Position numbers and translations under genes: made by a program | Notes under the pieces: generated by a model | What the model was told of the DNA's origin: nothing | The model's database searches: none | What the model saw: the letters and a program-made list of their open reading frames with translations, nothing else | Shown here: in pieces, positions 13,977 to 25,121 of the stretch | Position numbering within the stretch: position 1 is the stretch's first letter | Layout of the letters: every line of letters starts with the position of its first letter | Assembly (NCBI RefSeq): GCF_013449375.1 | Contig: NZ_JACDRR010000005.1 | Span: 582,158 to 646,157, forward strand | Direction: 5' to 3' | Origin: Pectobacterium sp. CFBP8739 | GTDB lineage: Bacteria > Pseudomonadota > Gammaproteobacteria > Enterobacterales > Enterobacteriaceae | Length of the DNA: 64,000 bases

Positions 13977-14304
13977 TTCCCCTCACCACACCTGAAAAAT
14001 AGCGGCTGTTTTATCACCGTTGTTACAAATACCATTTTTATAAACCTGTCGGTTATAAAAATACCGCTGTTACAAGATAGTAGTTATAACGGAGTAACCG
14101 CCATAACCACACTACTTTTACCCTGCTATCGGTTTTATCACTCGTCAATCGCGGCTGCAACGCTTATTGCGCTTTCATTATGCAAAACGGCACGTTACGC
14201 CGTCTGTTCTTTTTCACTGTTGCTGATCTGTTATGAATAAATAGAGTCTGGACAGAAAAATCCGTATCATGCCGCTTCCGTTAATCTCGATAAGAGTGAA
14301 CTCC
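13977..14304. other. Divergent serC/ycaO intergenic region
   Basis: No gene seen. The stretch is A/T-rich with an inverted pair GTTATAA (14052-14058) / TTATAAC (14084-14090) that may be an operator or a short stem. It should carry the serC promoter (minus) and ycaO promoter (plus), but I could not assign hexamers confidently. ycaP, present here in E. coli, is absent. Confidence 0.5.
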
Positions 14305-16068
14305 ATGACTCAAACGTTTATCCCAGGCAAAGACGCCGCCCTGGAAGACTCCATCGCCCGTTTTCAACAACAGCTCCAAGACCTGGGGTTTAACATCGAG
14401 GAAGCGTCATGGCTGAATCCGGTGCCAAACGTCTGGTCTGTCCATATTCGAGACCGCGATTGCCCGCTCTGCTTCACTAACGGCAAAGGTGCCAGTAAGA
14501 AAGCGGCACTGGCTTCCGCGTTAGGCGAGTATTTCGAGCGTTTATCTACTAACTATTTCTTTGCTGACTTCTATCTCGGCAAGACCATCGCCAACGGTGA
14601 TTTCGTTCACTACCCGAATGAAAAATGGTTCCCTATTCCAGAAGATGATGCGTTGCCAGAAGGTATTCTGGATGCCCGTCTGCACCAGTTTTACGATCCT
14701 GAGCAGGAACTGAGCGCCAGCGATCTGATCGATCTGCAATCCGGCAATGCCGACAGAGGCATTTGTGCACTACCGTTTACCCGCCAGTCTGATCAGCAAA
14801 CCGTTTATATTCCGATGAACATCATCGGTAACCTGTACGTTTCTAACGGGATGTCCGCAGGTAACACCGCCAACGAAGCCCGCGTTCAGGGGCTGTCTGA
14901 AGTGTTCGAGCGTAGCATCAAAAACCGCATCATTGCCGAGTCGATCAGCCTGCCGGAAATTCCGCAAGCGGTGCTGAATCGCTACCCTGGCGTGGTCGAA
15001 GCGATCGCGACGCTGGAGAAAGAAGGCTTCCCGATTTTCTCTTACGATGCCTCACTCGGTGGAAAATACCCAGTTATCTGCGTAGTCCTGTTTAACCCAG
15101 CTAACGGCACCTGCTTTGCCTCCTTCGGCGCGCACCCTGATTTCGGCGTAGCGCTGGAGCGTACCGTCACCGAACTGCTGCAAGGTCGCGGTCTGAAAGA
15201 TCTGGACGTCTTCACCCCACCGACGTTTGATGATGAAGAAGTGGCCGAACACGCCAATCTGGAAACCCACTTTATCGATTCCAGCGGCCTGATCTCTTGG
15301 GATATGTTCAAGAAAGACGCGGATTATGAATTTGCCGACTGGAGCTTTAAAGGGTCGACGGAAGAAGAATTCGCCACGCTGATGGCGATCTTCAAACAGG
15401 AAGATAAAGAAGTTTATATTGCCGACTATGAGCATCTGTCTGTTTACGCCTGCCGCATCATCGTGCCAGGAATGTCAGACATCTACCCTGCTGATGATCT
15501 GTTGTTAGCCAATAATAGCATGGGTGCTCACCTGCGTGAGACGCTGCTGGCGCTGCCTGACAGTAAATGGGAACAAGAAGACTATCTGGCGCTGTTGCAA
15601 CAGCTGGATGACGAAGGGCTGGATGACTTCACCCGCGTACGTGAGCTGCTCGGCATTGCCACCGGCAAAGATAATGGCTGGTTTACGCTGCGCGTTGGCG
15701 AACTAAAAGCCATGCTGGCACTGGCCGGCGGCGATCTGGATCAGGCATTAAGCTGGACAGAGTGGACACAGGACTTCAACGACTCCGTCTTTACCGCGCA
15801 GCGCAGCAATTATTATCGTTGCCTTCAGACCCTGCTGTTACTGGCACAGGAGCCTGAACGCGACCCGGCAGAATATTACGACGCCTTTACCAAAATGTAC
15901 GGCAGTGAAACGGTTGATGCCGCCAGTGCCGCCGTGGCTGGCGAAGCGTGCTTCTATGGCTTGTTTGCTGTGGATGACACCTTTGCCTCGTTGCCTGCAC
16001 ACCAGTCACTGCTGGCTGCCTATGAAAAACTGCAGCAGGCTAAACGCCGTTACTGGCAAGCAAAATAG
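14305..16068 (+). CDS. ycaO: YcaO cyclodehydratase-family protein (RimO-associated S12 methylthiolation factor)
   Basis: Member of the ATP-dependent YcaO fold; the E. coli protein is linked to RimO-mediated beta-methylthiolation of ribosomal protein S12, though its chemistry is unsettled. I chose the ATG at 14305 (587 residues) because MTQTFIPGKDAALEDSIARF matches the E. coli N-terminus; an open extension to 14269 is unlikely. Nucleotide-site elements include KKAALASALGEYFERL and EARVQGLSEVFER. The C-terminal part (about 420-580) is helical and TPR-like. Stands alone, followed by a bidirectional hairpin at 16149. Adjacent to focA-pfl as in E. coli. Confidence 0.93.
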   Translation: MTQTFIPGKDAALEDSIARFQQQLQDLGFNIEEASWLNPVPNVWSVHIRDRDCPLCFTNGKGASKKAALASALGEYFERLSTNYFFADFYLGKTIANGDFVHYPNEKWFPIPEDDALPEGILDARLHQFYDPEQELSASDLIDLQSGNADRGICALPFTRQSDQQTVYIPMNIIGNLYVSNGMSAGNTANEARVQGLSEVFERSIKNRIIAESISLPEIPQAVLNRYPGVVEAIATLEKEGFPIFSYDASLGGKYPVICVVLFNPANGTCFASFGAHPDFGVALERTVTELLQGRGLKDLDVFTPPTFDDEEVAEHANLETHFIDSSGLISWDMFKKDADYEFADWSFKGSTEEEFATLMAIFKQEDKEVYIADYEHLSVYACRIIVPGMSDIYPADDLLLANNSMGAHLRETLLALPDSKWEQEDYLALLQQLDDEGLDDFTRVRELLGIATGKDNGWFTLRVGELKAMLALAGGDLDQALSWTEWTQDFNDSVFTAQRSNYYRCLQTLLLLAQEPERDPAEYYDAFTKMYGSETVDAASAAVAGEACFYGLFAVDDTFASLPAHQSLLAAYEKLQQAKRRYWQAK

Positions 16069-16148
16069 TGTCTGACTGAGGCAACCAGCGCACCTTATAT
16101 TGATGAATACGCGCTATGGCAAATAGCAATCTGCCATTGTCCACCCTA

Positions 16149-16177
16149 AATAGCCCTTTATCTTAAAGGGCTATTTT
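16149..16177 (+). terminator. Rho-independent terminator of ycaO
   Basis: AATAGCCCTTTA (16149-16160) and TAAAGGGCTATT (16164-16175) form a 12-bp stem followed by T4. The near-symmetry makes it potentially bidirectional. Confidence 0.88.
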
Positions 16178-16519
16178 ATTATCTACAGGACGAATATTTG
16201 TTATTCGTAATGGATAATCAGAATATTGTTATTGAATGGTGAATTTTTAATTAAATTACGTCGACAAGGTGGTACTGAAAATCTACAAACCATGATTTTT
16301 CTTAACGCTGAATCGGTAGGTTTAACGCACTCTATTCAACTCTTTTTATAAAAATTAAAATATTTTTTTATAATAAAATTCAAATAGTTATCTAGAAAAA
16401 TACGGTATCCAACCTTCATCACCACCTTGTTAATTTCTTGCAGTATGATCCACGTCAAATTTTACCGTATACTGCTTTGTTAGTATCTCAACGTTGATAA
16501 TTTTTAAGAGAGAGTTAGT
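16178..16519. other. focA-pfl upstream regulatory region
   Basis: A/T-rich and gene-free. It holds the FNR-like site and -10 described separately and a 10-bp perfect inverted repeat with far-apart arms, ACAAGGTGGT (16264-16273) and ACCACCTTGT (16421-16430). In E. coli the pfl promoter region is long and bound by FNR, ArcA, IHF and others, which fits the size. Confidence 0.6.
16445..16486 (+). promoter_or_regulatory. Candidate class II FNR-activated promoter of focA-pflB
   Basis: ATGATCCACGTCAA at 16445-16458 resembles the FNR dyad TTGAT-N4-ATCAA with two mismatches. A TAGTAT hexamer at 16481-16486 would give a start near 16493, placing the dyad centre (16451.5) at about -41.5, the class II spacing. 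A second possible -10, TATACT (16468-16473), does not give that geometry. Anaerobic induction is the expected outcome. Confidence 0.6.
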
Positions 16520-17380
16520 GTGAAAGCTGACAACCCCTTTACTCTATTACTCCCAGCTGCAATGGCAAAAGTTGCTGAAGACGCCGGAGTTTATAAAGCG
16601 ACTAAACAACCGTGGACAACGTTTTATTTGGCGATAACCGCGGGTGTATTTATTTCGATCGCTTTTGTCTTTTATATTACCGCCACCACGGGAACCTCAA
16701 CGATTCCTTTTGGCATTGCGAAACTGATCGGTGGTATTTGTTTCTCCCTTGGTCTCATGCTGGTTGTCGTCTGCGGTGCGGACCTCTTCACCTCAACCGT
16801 TCTCATCGTGATTGCCAAGGCCAGTGGACGTATTACCTGGAAGCAACTAGCCTGTAATTGGGCAAATGTTTATGTTGGTAACCTGATCGGCGCGCTTTTC
16901 TTCGTTGGGCTTATCTGGTTCTCGGGAGAACACATGGTCGCGAAGGGGGCGTGGGGCCTCAACGTCCTGCAAACAGCGGAGCACAAGCTGGAACACACAT
17001 TTGTTGAAGCACTGTGTCTGGGTATTTTGGCTAACCTGATGGTTTGTATGGCGGTATGGATGAGCTACTCAGGCCGTACGCTTACCGATAAAATGTTTGC
17101 CATGATCCTGCCTGTCGCCATGTTCGTTGCCAGTGGCTTTGAGCACAGTATCGCTAACATGTTTATGATTCCTATGGGTATCGTTATCAAAAACTTTGCG
17201 GCTCCAGAATTCTGGAACGCGATTGGAATGGTGCCTTCTCAATTTGAGCATTTAACCGTTAGCCACTTCATTACCGATAATCTGATTCCCGTCACGCTTG
17301 GGAATATCATCGGCGGTGGTGCCTTAGTCGGTTTAACATATTGGGTAATTTATTTGCGCGGTGGAGACAAGCACCACTGA
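16520..17380 (+). CDS. focA: Formate channel FocA
   Basis: Pentameric inner-membrane channel of the formate/nitrite transporter family that exports and re-imports formate made by PflB. GTG start at 16520 after an AAGAGAGAG-type ribosome site; 286 residues, six membrane helices. Signature stretches present: CFSLGLMLVVVCGADLFTSTVL and FVASGFEHSIANMFMIP, which contains the pore histidine. Located 57 bases upstream of pflB with no terminator between, so co-transcribed. The N-terminal MKADNPF helix is the region that interacts with PflB in E. coli. Confidence 0.98.
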   Translation: MKADNPFTLLLPAAMAKVAEDAGVYKATKQPWTTFYLAITAGVFISIAFVFYITATTGTSTIPFGIAKLIGGICFSLGLMLVVVCGADLFTSTVLIVIAKASGRITWKQLACNWANVYVGNLIGALFFVGLIWFSGEHMVAKGAWGLNVLQTAEHKLEHTFVEALCLGILANLMVCMAVWMSYSGRTLTDKMFAMILPVAMFVASGFEHSIANMFMIPMGIVIKNFAAPEFWNAIGMVPSQFEHLTVSHFITDNLIPVTLGNIIGGGALVGLTYWVIYLRGGDKHH

Positions 17381-17437
17381 GGTGCAATCGGCCGCAACGT
17401 CGGGTTTTAAGAAATCCATATCAAAGGTAGGTGTAAA

Positions 17438-19720
<2,283 letters not shown>

Positions 19721-19750
19721 TTTCCATGACTGTCTGAAAAGGCGTAAAAT

Positions 19751-19778
19751 AAAGGCTCCACGTCAGTGGGGCCTTTTT
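19751..19778 (+). terminator. Rho-independent terminator of focA-pflB
   Basis: AAAGGCTCCAC (19751-19761) pairs with GTGGGGCCTTT (19766-19776, one G-T pair) and ends in a T-run. It separates pflB from pflA, which should therefore have its own promoter in the following ~210 bases. Confidence 0.9.
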
Positions 19779-19989
19779 CTCACCCCCGATTGTCGTCCAG
19801 GTTGTTAGCCTGTTTTGCCAGCCCGCTATATTGCCCTCATCTTGTGGATGGCTCGCAAAACAGATTCGACGCAGCATCTGTCATACGGTGTTCTTCTGTC
19901 AGCCATCTCTGTCAGAGCAATACCTGCCTTCTCATGACTGCGCTCATAAAGACCGCTATTGTTCGGTCAAATTTGGAGAAAACCTCGCA

Positions 19990-20730
19990 ATGTCAGTAAT
20001 CGGTCGCATCCACTCCTTTGAATCCTGCGGCACCGTCGATGGCCCAGGCATCCGTTTCATCATCTTCTTCCAGGGTTGCCTGATGCGCTGCCTGTACTGC
20101 CATAACCGTGATACCTGGGATACGCACGGCGGCAAGGAAGTGACGGTGGAAGAACTTATGAAAGAAGTCGTGACCTACCGCCATTTTATGAATGCATCTG
20201 GCGGCGGCGTAACCGCATCCGGCGGCGAGGCCATCCTTCAGGCCGAGTTTGTACGCGACTGGTTCCGCGCCTGTAAGGCAGAAGGTATTAGTACCTGTCT
20301 GGATACCAATGGGTTTGTACGCCGCTATGACCCAGTCATTGACGAACTATTAGACGTCAGCGATTTAGTGATGCTCGACCTGAAGCAAATGAACGACGAT
20401 ATACACCAGAATTTAGTTGGCGTATCGAACCACCGTACTCTGGATTTCGCACGTTATCTGGCAAAACGCAACCAGCGTACCTGGATACGTTATGTGGTCG
20501 TCCCCGGTTGGTCTGATGATGATGCGTCCGCACACAAGTTAGGTGAGTTCACCAAGGATATGACTAACATCGAGAAGATTGAGCTTCTTCCCTATCATGA
20601 GCTTGGTAAACACAAGTGGATCGCAATGGGGGAAGAGTACAAATTAGACGGTGTTAAACCACCGAAGGCCGATACCATGGATCGAATTAAATCGATTCTT
20701 GAAGGCTACGGCCACAAGGTCATGTACTAA
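19990..20730 (+). CDS. pflA: Pyruvate formate-lyase 1-activating enzyme PflA
   Basis: Radical-SAM enzyme that installs the glycyl radical on PflB. The CX3CX2C iron-sulfur motif is [11 protein letters not shown] with Cys30, Cys34 and Cys37. The ATG at 19990 gives 246 residues, as in E. coli, beginning [20 protein letters not shown], with TTGGAGA upstream as ribosome site; the open frame continues upstream of this point but that part has no family similarity and crosses non-coding sequence. The GGE-type SAM-amine motif reads SGGEAIL. Followed by a bidirectional terminator at 20751. Confidence 0.98.
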   Translation: MSVIGRIHSFESCGTVDGPGIRFIIFFQGCLMRCLYCHNRDTWDTHGGKEVTVEELMKEVVTYRHFMNASGGGVTASGGEAILQAEFVRDWFRACKAEGISTCLDTNGFVRRYDPVIDELLDVSDLVMLDLKQMNDDIHQNLVGVSNHRTLDFARYLAKRNQRTWIRYVVVPGWSDDDASAHKLGEFTKDMTNIEKIELLPYHELGKHKWIAMGEEYKLDGVKPPKADTMDRIKSILEGYGHKVMY

Positions 20731-20746
20731 CCTCTGATAGGGTTTG

Positions 20747-20778
20747 AAAAAATAGCGCGCTGATGGCGCGCTATTTTC
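20747..20778 (+). terminator. Bidirectional terminator between pflA and the hydantoinase-type cluster
   Basis: AATAGCGCGC (20751-20760) and GCGCGCTATT (20766-20775). T-runs lie on both sides (TTTT on plus, six T on minus), so it can end both pflA and the convergent cluster transcript. Confidence 0.9.
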
Positions 20779-20818
20779 ATGGTAGCGGGGAGATATTCTT
20801 ACCTCGTTAAGCACTGCG

Positions 20819-22387
20819 CTAAGCTAGGTTTCCTGCTACCTTGATTTTCACCTGTACCGCATTCCCGGGCAAATACGCCAACGGAATTTCTTGATAGTCG
20901 ATGATTTCAACGCTGCCTGGCATCGCTCCCGTCTCTTCTGCCAGACAAACGGTTTGCTGCTGCAGTTCGCTTTTTATCTTTTCACGATCGTTATCCGGCA
21001 TTTTCACTACGCGCTCAATCTGTGCGCCAACCTTCCCTAACGCCACACCAACCGCATTTGCCGCATCGAAATTCTGCGGACGCATAACCTGGCTGATACC
21101 AGATAAAACGTCAGGCAGCAAAATACTGCCGCCACCCACAAGCACAGCGGGAATAGCCGCACTCGACGATTTGATCCGATCGATAGCACTTTCCACTTTA
21201 TCAACCATCTGGCGATAAGCCTGCTGGCAAAGCGCTTTATCCAGCTCGGGCAACGGACGAGGAAGCTCGGATGTCCATCGTTCACGATGGAGTTGCAGCA
21301 TGATATCGCTGAGCGTTAATGTCTCCCCACCAAAGCTGACGCCCTGCTCAAGCAGGCGATAGCCGACGCTGTCAGGTCCAAGAGTAAGTTTTCCATCCTG
21401 TGACTGCCGCACACAGGTTCCACCACCAATGCCGATAGAGATAATATCCGGCATTCTGAAATTCGTCCGCACATCGCCCACTTCAACGGCGATGGCAGAT
21501 TCACGCGGAAAGCCATTCACCAATACGCCAATATCTGTCGTTGTGCCGCCGACATCGATAATCAATGCGTTATCCAGTCCAGAAAGGTGACACGCTCCAC
21601 GAATCGAGTTCGTTGGCCCGCAGGCCATCGTCAGAATGGGGTATTGCTTCACCATACTTTCGGACATCAATGTACCGTCGTTTTGCCCGAAGAACGGCGT
21701 AGCCTTAATACCGTGCCGAGCTAACGCTTGCGTAAAACCGCTAACAAACCGGTTGGCGGTGCTTTGTAACGAGGCATTCAGGATGCTTGCATTTTCCCTT
21801 TCCAGTAGTCCCGTGCTGCCGATCCTGTGGGATAACGACAGGGAGACTTCAGGTAACGCTGCATTTACCCATTGAGCAACCTGCATCTCCTGCTTATTGT
21901 TTACGGGAGAAAATACGCCACAAATCGCCACGCTATCCACATGACCACGCATCCTGTCACAGGCTGCCAAGACCTCATCTCGCACTACGGGATGAATCTC
22001 GCGGCCATCAAATTCATAGCCGCCATGAATTTGGTAGAAATGCTGACCTAACGTCTTTTGCCACTCGTCATCCCAGCCAAATAGCGGCGGGACGCTATCG
22101 CTGCTTGGCAGGCTCAGGCGTAATAATCCAACGCGATCCAGCCCTTTCCGCTCAACAATCGCATTGGTACATTGCGTTGTGCCCAACATCGCATAGCGAA
22201 TATGTTGCGGCTCAATACCTGACTGTGTCAGAACGTCAGCAATAACTCGTTCGATGCCGCTATAAATATCTAGGCTGGTAGGAAATTTGGCCGTCGCAAT
22301 ACAGCGCAGATCTGCATCTAAAATTGCTGCATCCGTGTTGGTGCCGCCGACATCAATCCCGAGTCGGTAATTATTTTTATGTAACAT
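20819..22387 (-). CDS. Hydantoinase/oxoprolinase (HyuA-like) family protein, short form
   Basis: About 522 residues from the ATG at 22387, which has a GAGG site 7 bases upstream; a TTG at 22411 would overlap the previous gene. Two actin-fold ATPase phosphate loops are clear: RLGIDVGGTNTDAAILD near the N-terminus (Hydant_A_N region) and ALIIDVGGTTTDIGVL around residue 280 (Hydantoinase_A region); IGIGGGTCV is a third glycine motif. Family members hydrolyse ATP to open hydantoin or 5-oxoproline rings, usually with a HyuB partner. No HyuB is encoded nearby and the chain is shorter than the ~690-residue HyuA/OplA type. Last gene of a three-gene minus-strand unit; substrate unknown. Confidence 0.88.
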   Translation of the reverse strand: MLHKNNYRLGIDVGGTNTDAAILDADLRCIATAKFPTSLDIYSGIERVIADVLTQSGIEPQHIRYAMLGTTQCTNAIVERKGLDRVGLLRLSLPSSDSVPPLFGWDDEWQKTLGQHFYQIHGGYEFDGREIHPVVRDEVLAACDRMRGHVDSVAICGVFSPVNNKQEMQVAQWVNAALPEVSLSLSHRIGSTGLLERENASILNASLQSTANRFVSGFTQALARHGIKATPFFGQNDGTLMSESMVKQYPILTMACGPTNSIRGACHLSGLDNALIIDVGGTTTDIGVLVNGFPRESAIAVEVGDVRTNFRMPDIISIGIGGGTCVRQSQDGKLTLGPDSVGYRLLEQGVSFGGETLTLSDIMLQLHRERWTSELPRPLPELDKALCQQAYRQMVDKVESAIDRIKSSSAAIPAVLVGGGSILLPDVLSGISQVMRPQNFDAANAVGVALGKVGAQIERVVKMPDNDREKIKSELQQQTVCLAEETGAMPGSVEIIDYQEIPLAYLPGNAVQVKIKVAGNLA

Positions 22388-22397
22388 CGGGAAAGCC

Positions 22398-23507
22398 TCA
22401 GCGATTTGCAAGCTGTTCTATCGGCACATACTGCACCGGATAACCGAAATACTCCGGCCCCGCAACGTCAATCCCTTTTGGCGTTCGCCACTTTTCATTA
22501 CACGGATAGGCAATGACATCAACTCGCTGCCCATAACGTAAATGTTCCGTAATAATCGGACGTCCGGTTTCACTGTCTACGATGGAGATTAAATCAGGCA
22601 CAACAGCCAGCAGATTATCCTGCGTAGGAGCTGTCACCTGTGAGGAGCGATAAGCGAGCAATAATTCATTCTGGAAAAGCACCGTAAATGACTCACCCTT
22701 GTCGTTACCCATGCCATCCAACACCACTTTGCCCCGAGCAAGCCCTCCGATGGTACGGCGGTCGACATCAACAACCTTGCCAGATGCAATGACATGACCA
22801 TCAAGTATAGCAAGCAAAGATTTCACGGGATGACTTCCCGATTGGTGAGCCTGACGCAGTGTCTTTCCAATATCCTGCGCCAGCGTGAGCGTACCTTTGA
22901 TTGCGCTACGCTTAAGTTGACTACCGCGCAATGGGTAATCACACATGGCACATGCCGCCCCCATTTGTTCTGCAATCACTCTGGCCAAACGCTCAGACCA
23001 TATACCATCAATCGGGTTGAAGGTAACTGTATTTCCCTTTTCATCTGCTAATGTATTGGGCGACGAAGGTAAATCATCAAGAAAAAAAGTCACCATCTGT
23101 GCTTCGGGAAAGGCCCTCCCCATCGCGTCACAATCGACGACAGGTAACCCTTTTGCAGCCGCAACGACAAACGGTATAAGCGAATTCATTCCGCCGACTT
23201 CGATTGGAAACGTTGCTGTGATAGGTCGCTCCAGCGCTTTTTCCATCGCGTCAAATGCCCGAACAAACTGGCCTGCTGACATAATTTTTTCAACAACTAC
23301 CGTTGTTGCACCAATCATGCTGCAAGGCACAAACACATCATCATCTTTAATTTCATCTAAATCGAATATAGTCACTTCAGCCGCATTTTTTAATGCATGT
23401 TTTGCCATCAAAGAGCCTACATATGGATCGCCGCCGCCTCCTGTACCAAGAACAGCGGCACCTAGTGCTATATCATCGATTATTTGTGCATTAATAGAAC
23501 GAGACAT
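22398..23507 (-). CDS. DUF917 (S-Me-THD-like) domain protein
   Basis: 369 residues spanning the whole DUF917 fold. Visible family features: glycine-rich N-terminus GTGGGGDPYVG, PIEVGGMNSLIP at about 100-115, and the hallmark PVVDCDAMGRAFPEAQM. DUF917 proteins are found beside or fused to HyuA-like ATPases; I recall the Pfam family being renamed after S-methyl thiohydantoin desulfurase, a metalloenzyme, but this cannot confirm the activity here. Middle gene of the unit, 10 bases upstream of the HyuA-like ATG and 37 bases after the permease, so surely co-transcribed. Likely the metabolic partner of the HyuA-like ATPase. Confidence 0.85.
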   Translation of the reverse strand: MSRSINAQIIDDIALGAAVLGTGGGGDPYVGSLMAKHALKNAAEVTIFDLDEIKDDDVFVPCSMIGATTVVVEKIMSAGQFVRAFDAMEKALERPITATFPIEVGGMNSLIPFVVAAAKGLPVVDCDAMGRAFPEAQMVTFFLDDLPSSPNTLADEKGNTVTFNPIDGIWSERLARVIAEQMGAACAMCDYPLRGSQLKRSAIKGTLTLAQDIGKTLRQAHQSGSHPVKSLLAILDGHVIASGKVVDVDRRTIGGLARGKVVLDGMGNDKGESFTVLFQNELLLAYRSSQVTAPTQDNLLAVVPDLISIVDSETGRPIITEHLRYGQRVDVIAYPCNEKWRTPKGIDVAGPEYFGYPVQYVPIEQLANR

Positions 23508-23544
23508 ACTCTACCCAAGATCTCATGTTATCTGCGTAACACGT

Positions 23545-24849
23545 TTAATCTGCCAATTTAGGGAAAAATTTATGTATGCCGATATAAACCGCCATACTCA
23601 CCATTACGCCATCCAAGGCAGAGATCGAGCTTATCGTAAATAAATCAAAAAAATCTGGGGAGGTTAACAGGCTCACAATACTACCGAGAGACCAAGATAT
23701 AGCCGCCACCACATTCAAGAATGAAGCCTCTGATACATTTTTAAGCAAACGTGAAGACTTAATAAAATAATACTCGACGAGATAAACACCCGCGATAGGG
23801 GAAATCAGAACACCAAGCAGTGACAAGAATTGAGTAAAATTATTAATCATACCGTTGTAAGCTAACAGCAATCCGGCAATAGCCATTAGTACAACCAAAA
23901 CGGGTCGCGATAGTGCTCGAATAACAACGGATAGGCCCAGTGATGCAGAAACAAGGTTGGTACTATTTGTTGTCCATTGGGCAAAAATAAGCACTACAAT
24001 TGCAGACATCCCCAAACCAATACTGAAAAATACCTCAACTAAATCTTCTGTACCAACCAAGTGAGTCAGAATGAGTGCCACTACTATCGTTGAGCTATTA
24101 CCCAAAAAGAATCCCAATCCAGCACCGAGAAGCGCGTCTTTACGCGTTTTTGCATAGCGCGCAATATCCGGTGACATTACGGCAGAGACTATCCAGATAG
24201 AAACGACATAAGAGATAGCGCTTCCCATGCTAATTGGCGCTTTAATGATTGGAAGAGGTATTTCAGGGTGGGTATTGGCGGCTAAAACCAGACCTGTAAT
24301 TATCAGTATCAACATGAGTGGTACACTGAATACACTCAGTTTGCCTAATGCCCTGACACCCCAGATAGCGGTAGAGGTCATCAGCACCATACCGAAAACT
24401 AAAATAAGAAAACGACCTGGTTCAAATTCATAATGGAGGAGTGCTTTTTGCAGCATCACACCAAAAAAATCCAGTTGAAAAGCAAACCAACCAATCAATG
24501 AGACGGCAGAGAAAATACCGATGACCTTTCCACCAAAACGCCCAAAGACGGAAATACTTAGTAGTGTTGTTGATAGCCCACAGCCATAACCGACATTAGC
24601 ACATAATGCTGCCAACACACCTAAAAATGCAGAACCAGTAAGTGTGGCGCTAACAGCCTGAGGAAAAGGCAATCCACCGCTTAAGAAAGCACCGAGAAAT
24701 AGACCTGAGATGTCAATTCCCATTGCCAACCATATTAAAGCGATAACATACCAGCTTTTTCTAGCTTCAGCAGGGACTCGTTCATATTCATAATCATAGA
24801 TTTGCCGTTCCTGTTGTTCTTTTCCAGGTACAGCATTCCCTTGAGACAT
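23545..24849 (-). CDS. NCS1-family cytosine/purine-type permease
   Basis: 434 residues with about twelve hydrophobic segments. Hallmarks of the CodB-like branch of nucleobase:cation symporters are present: NVGYGCGLSTTLLSISVFG near the first helices, SPDIARYAKTRKDA in the middle, and QWTTNSTNLVSASLGLS. Predicted inner-membrane importer of a heterocyclic nitrogen compound such as a hydantoin or pyrimidine derivative; the substrate is inferred only from context. Start ATG at 24849 after a good GGAGGAAA site. First gene of the unit, divergent from the LysR gene. Its coding sequence looks more A/T-rich than its neighbours, which suggests acquisition by transfer. Confidence 0.88.
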   Translation of the reverse strand: MSQGNAVPGKEQQERQIYDYEYERVPAEARKSWYVIALIWLAMGIDISGLFLGAFLSGGLPFPQAVSATLTGSAFLGVLAALCANVGYGCGLSTTLLSISVFGRFGGKVIGIFSAVSLIGWFAFQLDFFGVMLQKALLHYEFEPGRFLILVFGMVLMTSTAIWGVRALGKLSVFSVPLMLILIITGLVLAANTHPEIPLPIIKAPISMGSAISYVVSIWIVSAVMSPDIARYAKTRKDALLGAGLGFFLGNSSTIVVALILTHLVGTEDLVEVFFSIGLGMSAIVVLIFAQWTTNSTNLVSASLGLSVVIRALSRPVLVVLMAIAGLLLAYNGMINNFTQFLSLLGVLISPIAGVYLVEYYFIKSSRLLKNVSEASFLNVVAAISWSLGSIVSLLTSPDFFDLFTISSISALDGVMVSMAVYIGIHKFFPKLAD

Positions 24850-25121
24850 ATTTCCTCCATTAAATAAGCAGCAAATAATTATTGTATCGTTGTGATATTT
24901 TATAGAGGTTGCCTTACGGCGTATAGAACAATGGTGTCGTCAGCAAGCTAACAACACCATTGTGCTTATGGAGACCCTGATGTGACGCATAAAACCACAC
25001 ATTTTGTGGCAACCACATCAATGATGTAGCGTGACAACACGATAAATGGGTTTCATATCGATTAATACAGATATATTTTGATGTTAACATTCAGATATGT
25101 AATGTATGCGAAGGAAATGCG
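24850..25121. promoter_or_regulatory. Divergent permease/LysR control region with several dyads
   Basis: Contains four inverted repeats: ACAATGGTGT/ACACCATTGT (24928-24937 and 24954-24963), CCACA-N5-TGTGG (24995-25009), ACATCA-N-TGATGT (25015-25027) and the palindrome ATGTTAACAT (25081-25090), plus TATC-N10-GATA (25056-25073). LysR-type regulators bind interrupted dyads of this kind in the promoter they share with a divergent target. Which one is the true site cannot be decided from sequence alone. Confidence 0.5.

Noticed and set aside
19831-19989. N-terminal extension of pflA
   Set aside because: The extra 53 codons do not match PflA proteins, while the ATG at 19990 matches the family start and has a ribosome site.
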